A stretch of DNA of 64,000 nucleotides, from positions 38,401,895 to 38,465,894 of the forward strand of contig CM073590.1 in assembly GCA_037074705.1 (NCBI GenBank). Direction: 5' to 3'. Each line of letters begins with the position of its first letter. Position 1 is the stretch's first letter. This DNA comes from Zhengitettix transpicula. Taxonomy: Eukaryota; Arthropoda; Insecta; Orthoptera; Tetrigidae. The translations under genes were made by a program, and so were the position numbers. This document shows, piece by piece, positions 24,917 through 36,226 of the stretch. The notes below the pieces were generated by a model. The model was not told the DNA's origin. It saw nothing but the letters and a program-made list of their open reading frames with translations, and did no database searches.

Positions 24917-24946
24917 ATATATATATATGTATGTGTGTGTGTGTGT
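24917..24946. repeat. (TA)n-(TG)n microsatellite
   Basis: This is the mirror image, by reverse complement, of the (CA)n-(TA)n tract at 23,717. Confidence 0.95.
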
Positions 24947-25124
24947 GTAATGAAAGGATTTTTTATAATTTCTTTAATAATTGTATTATCAGCGTAATAT
25001 TATGGCCCAGGTACTGTTGGCAACAGTCAGCGTTTCATAATATTGAGGAGTTTTCAGAGACGTATTATTGTCTGCAATTTTTGAGGTGGTTAGATTTTAC
25101 GTGAGAACAGATCAGTCTGCAATA
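24947..25124 (+). mobile_element. LTR 5'-end fragment, inverted copy of 23,537-23,716
   Basis: TGTAATGAAAGGATTTTTTA and the following ~178 bp are a close reverse complement of the right end of the LTR at 22,654-23,716 (about 95% by eye). The fragment stops at 'CAATAGAG', where it runs into the minus-strand PBS-like string of the next LTR. Confidence 0.85.
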
Positions 25125-26095
25125 GAGACACCAAAATGTAATAAACAAAAAAGAGTTTAAATTAATTTTAAAAAAGTAATAACCAAAAATTAAATGAATT
25201 GAATTCAATAATTGTCCACGTTGGTTAAACCAAATTGTAATGAATAAACAATATTAAAAGAATTAAATGGTTGATTAATGAATTAAACTTTATTGATTTA
25301 AAATTTAAACGAGAAGGATTTCAAATAATTTACCAAATTCTTTTAAACTTTACAAGACAATTAATTTATTCCAGGTAAAATTACAACATTTCTCGACGTG
25401 ATTTATTAACATTTGAAGTTTTGCTATTTTATAGATTTTAACAACTCTCATCTCAGGGTCGTCTACTTGGGTCTTCTAAATAAAGAACCAACCTTTTCAT
25501 TTAAATTAAACAATCCAAATCCTTTTACAACCTTAAAATTAAAACAATAAAACAAACGTGAAACTGAAATCTGACGATTCTATATTTTTTTAACGTTTAT
25601 AAACTTTATTAAATTTATTTCTACTTACTTCTGATAGTACCAGGCTTAAGTTTGGGTTCAGATGCACGACACTTTTCACATTAAACAGGCCATGAATTCA
25701 CTGAATTTAATTTGATTACAAAACACTGTCGAAACTTTGGGATCTCTCAACTGGAAACGAATTAATGGTCAGTCAAATTATTACCAACATTCTCTCGGTG
25801 AAATTAGTGACGGTCTCTTTACTTATTGAAATTTTACTGCGGCATGACTTATTAAGTTACTTTCCTGTAACTTTATTCGATGAATTTACTGTCCGAAAAC
25901 TTTTTGATCAATTTCCACCTGCGATCTTCCTGGATGGATATCTGTAACTGTGTCCGCCGTCCGACTGCGGTTTTTAGAAACGCTTGTTGCTGACAAAGCT
26001 TCCCTATATATTGTTCCCTTTGATATTCTTGCCGATAACAATCCATCATAAATTTCCAATTATCAAATTACTAATGGCCTCTAAATAGTATTACA
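25125..26095 (-). mobile_element. LTR-like element, minus strand, with two PBS-like sites
   Basis: 'GAGACACCA' (25125-25133) precedes TGTAATAAAC (25137), and a second, better 'CCACGTTGGTTAAACCA' (25216-25232) precedes another TGTAATG (25236). The terminal module is therefore about 99 bp. The right end is TATTACA at 26,089-26,095. The polyadenylation block ('TCTCAGGGTCGTCTACTTGG') lies at about 25,450 and a 'GGCCATGAATTCACTGAATT' block at about 25,689. The element is non-coding. The left flank is not ATAT, so this LTR may be the remnant of a larger element or rearranged. Confidence 0.65.
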
Positions 26096-26101
26096 ATAGA
26101 T

Positions 26102-26926
26102 TGTAATAATTAAAAAGTGAAGATTAAATTAATTAAATTTGCCCCAAGTTGTGGAAGCCAATTTATGTAATAATTAAAAGGGGTCTTAATTAAAAGAATT
26201 AATAACTAAATTACCAGGATTTAAAAATTTATTCTTTAAAAGAACAAATTGTAATCCCTACTTTATACGCCGAATTTCATCAAGTTAACAAACAAATATT
26301 TTATTTCAATTTTGCAATTCGTGGCGTTCTAGGAAAAATACAACTTTATATTTTACAACCAAATACGTAGAAATTCTCTTCATCTCAGGGTCATTACTGG
26401 GTTTAATAGTCAGAACAATCCAATTTAATAAACTAAACATTAACAATTCAAACTCATTGAAGCTAACTTAATACAATATGAAAATAAACGAAATGAAAGA
26501 AACTAAATTTAAAAAAAGGGAACGAAATTTGACTTCTACCTTTAATCCTCGTTTACAGATTTTAATTAATTGTTTTGTACTCACGAATGTCTTTCTGATA
26601 CCAGATGTGATTCTTGGAGCTTGAGGACAACACTCACTAAAAAGGCCATTATTCACTGATTCTACACATTAAATTTTTAATACACTCGGTCTATGTTCTC
26701 GTTCTCTGCCACCTGGAACTTTGTATCAGCCGCCCCTCAGTCAGTCCTCCGACATAGGTCTCCGGGATGCCTCTATGCGAAATTTAGTTCAGTCTGTGTG
26801 AAGCAAAACCTTTTGCTTCCAAATTTCCGATTCTTATTTGAGTCTCTCCGTTAAAACTGTCTACTCGCGTTTTATGTAAACTAATAGATCTCGCAGTTGG
26901 ACTTCTTGGACCGCCTTTATTGGTAA
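26102..26926 (-). mobile_element. LTR-like element, minus strand, one extra 64-bp module
   Basis: TGTAATAATTAAAAAG at 26,102 is followed by 'GCCCCAAGTTGTGGAAGCCA' (a decayed complement of the PBS-like motif) and then, at 26,166, TGTAATAATTAAAAGGGG. That second start aligns with the start of the LTR at 13,978. From 26,166 to about 26,663 the two LTRs are nearly identical. The right end is decayed near 'TTATTGGTAATA' beside a (TA)n tract. Confidence 0.7.
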
Positions 26927-26951
26927 TATATATATATGTATATATATATAT
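26919..26951. repeat. (TA)n microsatellite
   Basis: An alternating TA tract separates two LTR-like elements in the same orientation. Confidence 0.93.
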
Positions 26952-27970
26952 TGTAATAATTAATCATATTGCTAAATATCATCTTTTACAATAATTCAAG
27001 ATGTGAATTATGTGGCGTTTTTAAATGAAAAGAACTATTACGTGAAAACTATTAAACAAGATTTATTAACAATTTTAAAACAAATATTCAAATTACAAAA
27101 TATTTGGGATCTCAGGGTCTTGAACTGGGTTTGATAATGGCAGAATTTATATAATCAAAATCACAAAATTTACATTTACTTTATATGGGAATCAATGCGT
27201 CTGAACATAGACGAAATTTGTTGCTGAAGGAATAATGCTAAAAGATTGAGTTTAAACAATTTCATTTTATCAATAAATTAAAAAATGATCTAAATAATTA
27301 AAGATCTCATTTTATCGATAATTAAAGAACGATCTGACGTTTATCTTTTAAACGTGGTTTACAATGATTTTAAAGTTTTCTTTCTACTTACGGCAGCCCA
27401 GGTCTCATTTTAAATTTTCGTGCACAATTTTGGGGATATCACTGATTCTAAGTACTCACAGACTCTAAGCGTAGTTTGTTAGTTGGTTTAAAATAACTTT
27501 GTCGATTCTCGATGATTTACTGCAACCTGTATTTGTAGGTCTCGTGGATTTTTGTTGAAAATGCACCTCATTGGTTTTGTCTGTTGACTGAAGACTAGTT
27601 CAGTTTCTGCATTTTCGATATAACAGCGTACTGGTTACTGGAACACTTTTTCGTCCTTTAAATTAGACCTTTCAGGATTCACTGCTGACTGACAAAGATT
27701 GTTCAAGTTTTCGTGAATTAGAATTTCATGGTCTTTACATCTCGCCGTTTACTGCCCAACCGTTCGTTCTTTTACTGTGTTCTGCTTGCTGTCTGCTGCC
27801 CAACTAATCGTTCGTCTCGTAAATTTTGAGCGCGTAAAACCTTCTCGACCGATCAACAATTCTTTCTTTGCATTGCCGGTTTGTTGCGGCGTCCGCTATA
27901 TCCACCAATAATGAGTCCTCTACAATTCAACTTTTCAATTAGAACAATGCCTTAATTACCAATTACTACA
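26952..27970 (-). mobile_element. Solo-LTR-like element, minus strand
   Basis: The element starts TGTAATAATTAATC after (TA)n and ends AATTACTACA before a TTATGTGTG run. 'GGATCTCAGGGTCTTGAACT' at about 27,108 is the polyadenylation-type block. No PBS-like module is visible at the left end and no coding sequence is present. Confidence 0.65.
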
Positions 27971-28003
27971 TTATGTGTGTGTGTGTGCGTGTGTGTGTGT
28001 GTT
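27971..28003. repeat. (TG)n microsatellite
   Basis: A TG run with two interruptions directly follows the right end of the preceding LTR-like element. Confidence 0.95.
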
Positions 28004-30478
28004 TGTATATAGCCTCCACCGAGCTTCACGTGATAGTCTACCTGCCGACCAACTTCTCTGCAAGCATCAGCGATCCACCTACTAGCATCGCTGTCTGCTT
28101 ATTCGTCAGCTGTAGCGGAGAAGAAGAGATTGGGTCGCAGAGAGCAACTCGTCGCCGTGGAAGTCAAAGGATAAAATACCGCACTATGGTCAGAATCTTT
28201 ATGAGCTTGTATTATTTTAGATAAGACTTTTGTCTCATTCAGTAAAAAAATACAGTCCAGTTAATTTTGAGAATTCGACCAGTTAGCACGCAACATTGAA
28301 AAAAGAATAAATAAATTTTATTTCACTTTAAAAAGTCTCGTTATTAATCGCATCCAGTTATATCACGCTTATTTAATTTTCTTCCCGTGTGGTGTCCCAA
28401 CACACTGAGTCTTCTATCAAGCTAAAACCGCCACATATTCAATTCTTTTCAATTTATATAATATTATTATAAAGCAGCTTATATTTTTGTTAACCTAAAA
28501 GGTTCAGATCTAGAAACTCAAAAATAAATATTAAAAATGTTTGGCCCCCATACTGGTATTGAGCTACCACAAAGTCTAACTTATAGAAATTATTTTCTCT
28601 TCCTTTATTATTCCATGCTGTCTTAAACTATAAAGTTTTTCAAATGGTAGCCGTTATGGCTGTCAGCGAATAAGAGCAGAGTATTAGACAAATGTCGCCA
28701 CATCGTCAGTAATGAATGACAACAAACCCTTACTACAGTTGTGTGGATAATAATAGTTGATAATGTCGCACGAATTTGTTTCGGCAGCTCCAAAAAACTT
28801 TCAACGTCAAATCGACTCCAATATAAAAATAACTAGTTGATGGACTGAAACAGAAATTCGCATAGTGGGATTAATAATTTAATAAACATTTTGAATACTA
28901 GGTGTGTTCCTTTCGGCTGTGTAGCGCATAGTCTATGATTTTATAGAAAATTTCAAACAATAGTATTTACGATATGAAAAATTTATTTTCTGACAGACTA
29001 CAGCCATTTTTTAACCGCATACCTGCTTTTAAGCCACTATTGGCGCAAAGCCGTTCTGGAATTCAGAGAACGTTCTTGGATGAAATTTCCAGGTTCCATT
29101 ATAACACAGGTTTTCTCTCTCCAAAAACATTGTATCTAAAATAAATAAATTGGTTTACTCATTTACGACCGACAAAAATCGTATTGTTTTGTGGATTCTT
29201 ACCTGGGGAATCATGTTGGTGTGATTTCAAAATACAGAGTTAGTTGACAAATGACAAAAAATTTACGGATTTTTAAATGAGAAGCAAAACTATTATTACA
29301 AATATCAATTTAAGAGTAGCAACATAATTTAGAGAAGAAACAGAGTACATAAAATCTTGAAGTAGATGTACAGTACTTTCAGGCGATTACTTTAGACCAA
29401 ACTATTAAACGAAGGTTGTCATTGAATTATAGATTCAAAAATCGGCAAAACTTGCAAATGGTAGTAATTGGTATTAAAAACGCAAGATGCCTGCCAATAT
29501 TCTCTCAGCATTTTTGACATTTTTAAGGTAAATAAATGTTTTGTGATTGTATATCTGTATTTCGAAAAATAAGTTCATTATTTTTAAATTATAATAGTTA
29601 TCTTACAAAATCATAAATATAAGTCTTCTTAGTAGATTCTAAGAAATTAACTGTTACATACATCAACTTTGCTTTCTACCCCCACCTTTGAAACTTTAAC
29701 AGACGAGTGTGCAATTTAATTTTTGGGCTCTTGAAAACTGAAATCTTCAGTCACACTACGACTAAAGAATTGAATATGGCAGCTGCGAAAATTTGCTGTT
29801 AAAACCTCATAATTTGCTTGTCATTGGAGATGAGTTTTCTTTCTAGAATTATACATTTCACTCCAATTATTTTAAGCGTCTTGTAAATTGCTGTGGAATC
29901 AAATTAAAGCGAAATGTAGAAGAGAGATGGCTCCTCGCGTCAGTCTGAAGAAAATTACCCTAATGGATCTGTCAAGCTTTGGAAGCAGCTGCGTTCGCGA
30001 GTCTTCTGCGGCAGTGTCCACACATTAACACCAGAACTGAAGCGAGACGGAGTCATAAAATATCATACTCAATCAAATAATCTGAAATCGACCAAAATTG
30101 ATGCAACGGGATACTTTAAATAACTTCTACGATAATATATTTAGCAAAATATGTGAATTGCTTTTATTAGTATAGCTAATATATAATAAATTTCAACATT
30201 GTCAGTGTCAAAGAAAAAGGCTGAATTTATGAACAATGGGTACATGATCAACTATAAAATTATGTAATGAAATTTTAAATACTAAATTTGTGATAATTTA
30301 AGATTCAGGAAATTTCAATAAGAATTTCATTGAAAGCTGTGGCAATAATTAACAAGTTATGTAAAAAACCCAAACTAAATACAAATTTGTATTAAATTCG
30401 CTAAATTTGTTTATTACATTATTTTCACTCCAAAAGTTAATTTTATTAGATTAAATTTGTTAATTTTATTACATTATA
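28004..30478. other. Unassigned DNA
   Basis: 28,010-28,190 is GC-richer and open in one frame (27,973-28,224), but part of that frame is the TG repeat and the rest is unrecognised. The remainder is AT-rich with no identifiable element. Confidence 0.45.
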
Positions 30479-30514
30479 CTATATATATATATATATATGT
30501 ATTGTAATATATAT
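30479..30514. repeat. (TA)n microsatellite with TGTAATAT remnants
   Basis: A TA tract includes a partial TGTAATAT string (30,503), perhaps a relic of an earlier LTR end. Confidence 0.85.
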
Positions 30515-31423
30515 TGTAATAATTTAATAAATATTTTACATTTTAAAAAATTAATAAAATCTTATCAACACGTTGTAGTCGTCAAAATATAAGAACAACT
30601 GAATATTTAATTTAAAATGAAATTTATTATTAATTAAAAACAAATTTATTCAAGATTACAAATTTTATATTTTACAAATAAAGCTAATTACTCTTAATCT
30701 CAGCGTTTTTACTGGGTTTGATAGTAAGAAACAATTTAAGATTACAATGTAAAGAATTTATAATTTAAACAATTTGAAACTCACTGAAAATGGAATAAAA
30801 TAAACTGTAAACGAAATCTGACCTTTAATTTACCCTCTACAAATATTTATTATTTTCTTTATTACTTACAATTGTCCTTTTGGAACCTCACTTAATAATT
30901 TCAAAACCTGGGAACACACTTCACTAAAAAGGCCATTCTGTGCATAAATTGCACATTCACTTTCACCAACACGAACACATTAATCATCCCGGAACTCCAG
31001 ACTCCTCGTACGGACCATCGCTGTTTCGCCCGCGGCCACTAGTCAATTTAGTCAGTATTATCTCCAAATACCCAAGATGTACATCCAACAAAATAGCAGA
31101 GTTATTTTACCTGCTGCAGAATTCTCCAAACTATGGAGTCGACCAATAATGTTTCTTTCTAAACCTGACTACGCAGATAGACTCTTTACAATGCTTTATC
31201 CAACTAACTCTCCATCCACATATTTCTCCCTCAAGCTCTGGCATCCAACTTCCTCGCCAGCCTTTCACCAACCACCTCCTTCGCAAACCAGACACAAACT
31301 AAACTCCGTCCACATCCTTCTCCCTCGTCAGACAACACTAATTCTTGGCTTTCCCATGCTCGCCATTCCCACGATCTGCTCCATCCTTTGAGCTCCAGTG
31401 CCGCTGTCACTCCACATATTACA
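30515..31423 (-). mobile_element. LTR-like element, minus strand, one extra PBS-like module
   Basis: TGTAATAATTTAAT at 30,515 follows ATAT. 'CAACACGTTGTAGTCGTCA' (30,566-30,584) is a decayed complement of the PBS-like motif, and a decayed second start follows at 30,588, giving a module of about 73 bp. The polyadenylation-type block is at about 30,697 and the 'AAAAAGGCCATTCTGTGCA' block at about 30,925. A TATTACA at 31,417-31,423 is the likely right end, though the flank there is not ATAT. The two overlapping frames at 30,940-31,391 lie in U3 and look fortuitous. Confidence 0.55.
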
Positions 31424-33179
31424 AGTAAACAATTTCATGGTCTCCCTAATTGAATACCAACAAAAGCCGCTGTCACTCTGTCCTTTTAGATAAGCAAAAC
31501 ATTGTAATTTTAAACAATTCTTGGTCACACTAATTTAACTTCAATAAGATGTTGATAAAAAAAATTATAACATAGTTTACCCATTAAAGTGCGATTATTT
31601 TTCATCCACATACACAGTTAAAGCCAAATTAGTTTTCGAGAATTAGGAAACGTAGACATAACATTAAGCTTCCTCATGATAAATTTTCTTTCAATTCAGA
31701 CACCTATCATATTTTCAACTGCGAACGACTAAAGTTTTGATAAAGATAGCAATTAAAAATCTATATTTGTAAAATAAATGCTACACAGTAACCATGACAA
31801 TTTGTCTGAATGTCAAAACGGACAATGATTTATTAGATAATATTTAATTCCATGATATGTAATATTATGCTAATTATCATTGTCATTTCGTTTCCATTTT
31901 ATTATCTTTGACTATAATCTAATATCTTTTTTAACAATTATATTTATAATTTAATATATTTATCGTAAACAATAGGACCGGGATATTTTGTTAAATTAAT
32001 TTTAAATAAGTAATCAAATTATGAATTTTAATTTTCTGTTTTGACCTCGCTAATAATTTAATTTATAGAAACGAAAATCACAGTGTTAAATAATATTATA
32101 ATATACATGACATAACACCCGCGGCCGAACATTGTCGATAATGGCCACTCTTTAAAGTCGTAACAAACGAGTCACATAAAAGACAATAATGTAAGTTTCA
32201 AGTTACGCTATAAAGACTTAATTTATTTTCTAAATGATGGAATAAACAAATTACCTAATACGCCCTAGCAGACTGCAGTGTTTCGACGTAAAACAGCACT
32301 ATTAATCTGAGCGTGTGGTGCTAACGACCGCTCTGCCATAAAGTCAAGAGTAACTCCGCATAATTAATTAGACGCGAGACCTGTGATTCACGCGGTCGCC
32401 TGTAAAGGATTGTGAGCTAGCTATATCGCCGTCGACAAGCAAATAAAGTCAGTGGCGACTGCGAGACAGAATTTACTACGCACGCGTACTATACCTACCG
32501 GTACGACGACAATTAACCTAGTTGGAGGGTAATAGTTGCAGCTGTCACCTGGAACCATAACTTTTACGATGCAGCTACATTTTGATTTTGTGATCTCATT
32601 TTACATGTTGATTAAGCCGAATATACGAGGTATATTAAATCTTGCTCTTTACGTCCTTCGATTACCAACTAAAAAAAGATGGAACAGTTCCGAGTGTTAA
32701 ATATGACTTTCCAATTTTGTTTTTTAAAAAAATAACAATTAACGGCACCACAGTAAAGAACGACAAATAATGGGCAGAACTACTAAATTCTTACTTTTTC
32801 TTGGTAATCAATCAAAGCGCCAGTCCAAAACGTATCACCAGATATACCATGTCATAACGGATATTTATCAACGAAACAAAATATATCAGAAAAAGAATAT
32901 CGCGGCTAAAATTTCACATATTACTGGAAATAGTTGACATACACACAGATACCATTAAGCTTATTGGAGAGCCAATAATTCTGTATTTATAAATGTTGTT
33001 AAATATATCAGAGGCTCTCGCATCTACACCAACCACTGACAATAAATCAACGTAAAGCTACCAAACTAAGCGGTTTATACAGAAGACTACAATTGTGGAA
33101 CCAAGGCAAAGATTTTGTTAAGAGAAATAGGATTAGACTTACCAAAAATTGATCGTTGTATATTCCCAAACTCACCACC
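31424..33179. other. AT-rich unassigned DNA
   Basis: I see no gene. The last few hundred bases may hold very decayed upstream parts of the LINE that becomes recognisable at about 33,229, but I could not support a frame. Confidence 0.4.
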
Positions 33180-33228
33180 ATGCAGATATAAACAAATACT
33201 AGTAGAAAAATGACTTATGGACTGAAAA

Positions 33229-33420
33229 ATGCCTAAGGGCATGCAAGAAAGATGGAATGTAAAAAACAACATCCTAATGAAGCTAGAACATGCAACACAT
33301 ACTTATACTGATGCATCCAAGAGCAAGAGTGGAACGGGATGTGCCTTCACGTCCAATATACGAAGTAGAAACTGTAGAATCAACTCGATTGAATCAATCT
33401 GTACGGCAGAAGAACATGGG
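33229..33420 (+). pseudogene. Non-LTR retrotransposon ORF2 fragment: RNase H domain start
   Basis: The translated frame contains 'YTDASKSKSGTGCAF', the first catalytic-aspartate strand of a retroelement RNase H (usually YTDGS/YTDAS), and 'SICTAEEHG', which matches the second acidic motif (TAE) of that domain. A non-LTR element with an RNase H domain would belong to the Jockey/I/R1 assemblage. The frame breaks at about 33,421, where the mariner inverted repeat begins, and the rest of the RNase H domain is missing. More pieces of the same kind of ORF follow at 34,579-34,639 and 35,397-35,750. It is a dead copy. Confidence 0.75.
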
Positions 33421-34578
33421 TCATTTAATAAATTACCGGATTTTTTAAAAATCTATTACGATTATTGAATTCCAATTATTGATTTGTGCGCTACTGCTTC
33501 GACTTCTTCAACATCAGCGAACTTTGAGCCACTAAGAACGTCTTTCAGTGGGTTAAAAATCCGATAATCTGAAGGTGCCACATCCGGGAAATACGGGGAT
33601 GGGGCATACGAACTTCAGGTCTTTCATGGTATGTAATGTGACTCCAGCAGTGTGTGGCCTCGCATTGTCATGCAGTATCAGGACGCCACTGGATACCAGT
33701 GCACGCGGCTTTCTAAAAATTTCTGGTTAAAAATTTTCACGCATAAGGTTTGTGTACGTCGCACCGTTTACATTTTGACCTCTCGGCATGTAATGTTCAA
33801 GAATAGCTGCTACCTTCTGGTCCCTAAATAATGTCAAAAAGGCCTTAACATCAATTCTTTCACTTCGCACCTCACTCGGTTTTGAAGATGAAGAATTTCA
33901 CCACCCCATTCAAGCCAGTTTTCGTACAGGTTCGTAAAAATGGATCCAACTTTCATGTCCCGTTACAATACGTTGAAGAAATGCCTCCCCTTCAGCTTCG
34001 TATTGTCGCAAAAGCTTCATGCACACATCCATTCGCCTTTCTTTCACTTCTGATGTCAAATGTTTTGGAATGCACCTATCACACTTGTTCTTGAACATCA
34101 GTACGTCATGAACAATATGGTGGGCTGAGACGACATTAATGTTCATCTTTGCTGCAGTAACACTCACCGTAATACGCCTGTTTTCCCGTATCATCTCATC
34201 AATTCTTGCAATGTTGTTCAGACATAGCGTCCTGGAAGTGGCGAATCTTCAACATTTAGTACACCCCGTTTGAACTTATCTACCCACTCGTGCACTTGTG
34301 TTCGACTCAAATTATTTTCACCATACTGCACTGCCACCCGACGATGAAATTCTAATGTTTTCTAACCTTCAGTTAACATAAATCGCTGAGGAACGCTAGA
34401 GCAAGTCTGCAAGAGTCCCGCCATCTAGATCCATAGATTTACAGGATCCTGTTCGAGAAGCAGTCGTTCGAGGCCCATCTGACAATTTTTCTAGGACACC
34501 ACCAAAAAATAACAAAGCTACAAACTTTTTCGAAGTTTTGTATTTTTTATACAACTTTTCCGGTTATTTATTGAATGG
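33421..34578 (-). mobile_element. Mariner-family transposon, defective, inserted in a LINE
   Basis: Approximate inverted ends are visible: TCATTTAATAAATTACCGGA at the left and, reverse-complemented, CCATTCAATAAATAACCGGA at the right. Between them lies a minus-strand transposase relic (separate entry). The length of about 1.16 kb is close to the usual ~1.3 kb. I cannot show a clean TA duplication at the flanks. Confidence 0.8.
33490..34370 (-). pseudogene. Mariner transposase pseudogene
   Basis: In order on the minus strand: a helix-turn-helix segment 'NNLSRTQVHEWVDKFKRG' (about 34,250-34,310); the linker and catalytic start in the longest open piece (33,910-34,194), with 'SAHHIVHDVL' and 'HLTSEVKERRMDVCMKLLR'; 'TGHESWIHFYEP', where mariners normally have TGDETW, so the first catalytic Asp is His; then, in other frames, 'HDNARPHT' (about 33,650-33,690, second Asp kept), 'FPDVAPSDYR' (about 33,550-33,590, third Asp kept) and 'FADVEEV'. 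Several frameshifts plus the Asp-to-His change make it inactive. The intact family member is about 345 residues and cuts and pastes at TA dinucleotides. Confidence 0.88.
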
Positions 34579-34639
34579 GCAAAACGAAGCTAGTGAAGAT
34601 ACCGGCACATATGTTAATAAGGGGAAGTCACATTAGAGC
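34579..34639 (+). pseudogene. LINE ORF2 fragment between mariner and Harbinger insertions
   Basis: The short frame reads 'KIPAHMLIRGSHIR'. It fits the segment found between RNase H and the C-terminal cysteine motif of related LINEs, where a 'K(I/L)P..DL' phrase precedes a 'SKWQ' phrase. The 'SKWQ' part ('IFMSKWQVL') appears right after the Harbinger element, at about 35,425-35,455, supporting the view that the LINE was split here. Confidence 0.5.
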
Positions 34640-35396
34640 TAGGGCACACTTGCAATTTTCAGTTGCGCAATCGTTTGATTGCATATTTGTGTCGTATGGA
34701 GTGTTATGGACCTGCGCACACATGCAACTGAGACTGAATTACTAGTTTCAGCAACTAAACAGTTTGTTTTTTACTCAAACTTTTCAGTTGCATATAGTTG
34801 CGCAATCGCCGTCTGTCCCATTGAATTGAATGGTGGTGAGCTCACTTGCAATCCAACTGTTGCATACTTGTAGTTGACATTTGATATCTCAAGAAATCTT
34901 AACAAATCAATTTCAACAAAATGATAGGTGAGTCAAATTATTAATTTTTGAACCAGTTTTTATAATAATTTATTCAAAACACAAATAAACAATAAAAATT
35001 CATGAAAAAATATAAAATAAAATTGAGCACTAAAATATTTAAATACAATGAATTTCATAGGAATTGATGACGTTTCTTGAACAGAAAAATTCGCGTAATA
35101 GAAGGACGAATGAGATCAAGAAGCACATCAAAACTTTTCAAACTCATTCTGTAGTAATTAAAAAATTTCGCTGGATGACCTCTTAAATCTCCATACAGTT
35201 TATGGAATTGCCCCTTCACGCTACGCTCTGCCGTCAAGGGATGAAGCCAAAAACGCCTTTCTGATTTTTTCTTCCTTCTGATCTCAAGAGCAAACAACTC
35301 TGCCACCTGTTTGAAGTCCATCTAGCAACTGTAGTTGCATCCCCATGTGTGCTCATACGTAGCAACCAAACTGTTTAGTTGCCTGTTGTGTGCCCA
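34640..35396 (-). mobile_element. PIF/Harbinger-type DNA transposon, internally deleted
   Basis: GGGCACAC (34,642-34,649) and GTGTGCCC (35,388-35,395) are inverted ends. Subterminal inverted copies of a CAACTAAACAGTTTG motif lie at about 34,755 and 35,366. The interior encodes a Harbinger nuclease N-terminus on the minus strand. The ~757-bp length shows that most of the coding region is gone. The exact TSD (usually TWA) is unclear. Confidence 0.75.
35055..35321 (-). pseudogene. PIF/Harbinger (HARBI1-like) nuclease, N-terminal remnant
   Basis: The 88-residue frame contains 'RRFWLHPLTAERSVKGQFHK' and 'HPAKFFNYYRMSLKSFDVLL', the typical start of the PIF/Harbinger DDE nuclease family, whose members run to roughly 350-400 residues. 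The frame ends soon after 'IRPSITR', where family members continue into the catalytic core, so all catalytic acids are absent. It cannot be an active nuclease. Confidence 0.85.
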
Positions 35397-35750
35397 AAAC
35401 TATGCAACTGGATTTAAGTCAAGAAGACATATTTATGAGTAAATGGCAAGTATTAATTGCCTTATAGTTCTCAACCAACTAAAAAGAAGATAAGATATCG
35501 CCCTAGCGAGGGTACGTACAAAGCACGCTCGACTCACGCATTCCCATCTTTTTTGCAGAATTTACCCGCTCAGTTCAGGATGCGATGAGTTATTGTCAAT
35601 GATACACATTCTCTTCCAGTGTGCGAACATTTATGCTCAGAGAAAGGAGATGACGAATATCAAACCAAACAACTAATCCATATCAGTAGCAGCCATACAA
35701 GCCATTCTGGAACTTTTAGAGAAGATTAATATATTCCATGAATTGTAAAA
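35397..35750 (+). pseudogene. LINE ORF2 C-terminal remnant
   Basis: One frame reads 'PLSSGCDELL' and 'HILFQCANIYAQRKEM' (about 35,575-35,650) and ends in a helical 'AIQAILELLEKINIFHEL' tail before a stop at about 35,745. The E/H-I-L-F-x-C arrangement is the C-terminal Cys/His motif after RNase H in Jockey/I-type LINEs. In-frame stops and frameshifts are present upstream. With 33,229-33,420 and 34,579-34,639 this forms one plus-strand LINE split by two DNA transposons. Confidence 0.7.
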
Positions 35751-35818
35751 AATATACGGCATGATAATATGTGACATGAAAAATGTAATTTATTGTATAG
35801 AATGGTAATATTTGTAAA

Positions 35819-36086
35819 TTTTTTAGAGTAACAGACTACATGAGGGTAATCCACGTGGTGGCAACTCCCCCTTTAATAGCATACGAAGGAATTTGAAAAG
35901 GGGAATGCGGAAGGGAAGAGGAAGGAAGCTGAAAGTTAACTAGAATCCTCGGGTTATGGTTTAAGGATCCTACCCGACATTTGCCTAAAATTATGCAGGA
36001 TAAACCACACAAAACCTGCATAAAGTAGGTCGGGCGCTTGGTACTTGTCCCACTCCATTCCGATGGCGGGAGAAGGGGTTTGCTGA
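35819..36086 (-). repeat. Family A interspersed repeat, copy 4 (3' half only)
   Basis: The copy is on the minus strand. It starts at the A-run end (TTTTTTAGAGTAACAGACTAC on the plus strand) and runs to 'GGGAGAAGGGGTTTGCTGAC', where it stops. It therefore keeps the 3' end and is 5'-truncated, the pattern expected of retroposed copies. Confidence 0.85.
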
Positions 36087-36162
36087 CAAAAATAAGGTAA
36101 TTGATTTATATAAGTCGCTAACGACCTTTAGGCTTACTTTATAAAATCTTATAAATAAAAAA

Positions 36163-36226
36163 AGTGTATGTATGTTTGTATGTTTATTTGTATGTTTGTT
36201 TGTATGTTTGTATGTTTGTATGTTCG
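36163..36226 (+). repeat. TATG/TTTG minisatellite
   Basis: Repeats of GTATGTTTGTATGTTTG-type units sit near the 5' end of the Helitron-like element. The same motif is found at the corresponding ends of the elements at 53.2 and 54.3 kb. Confidence 0.9.
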
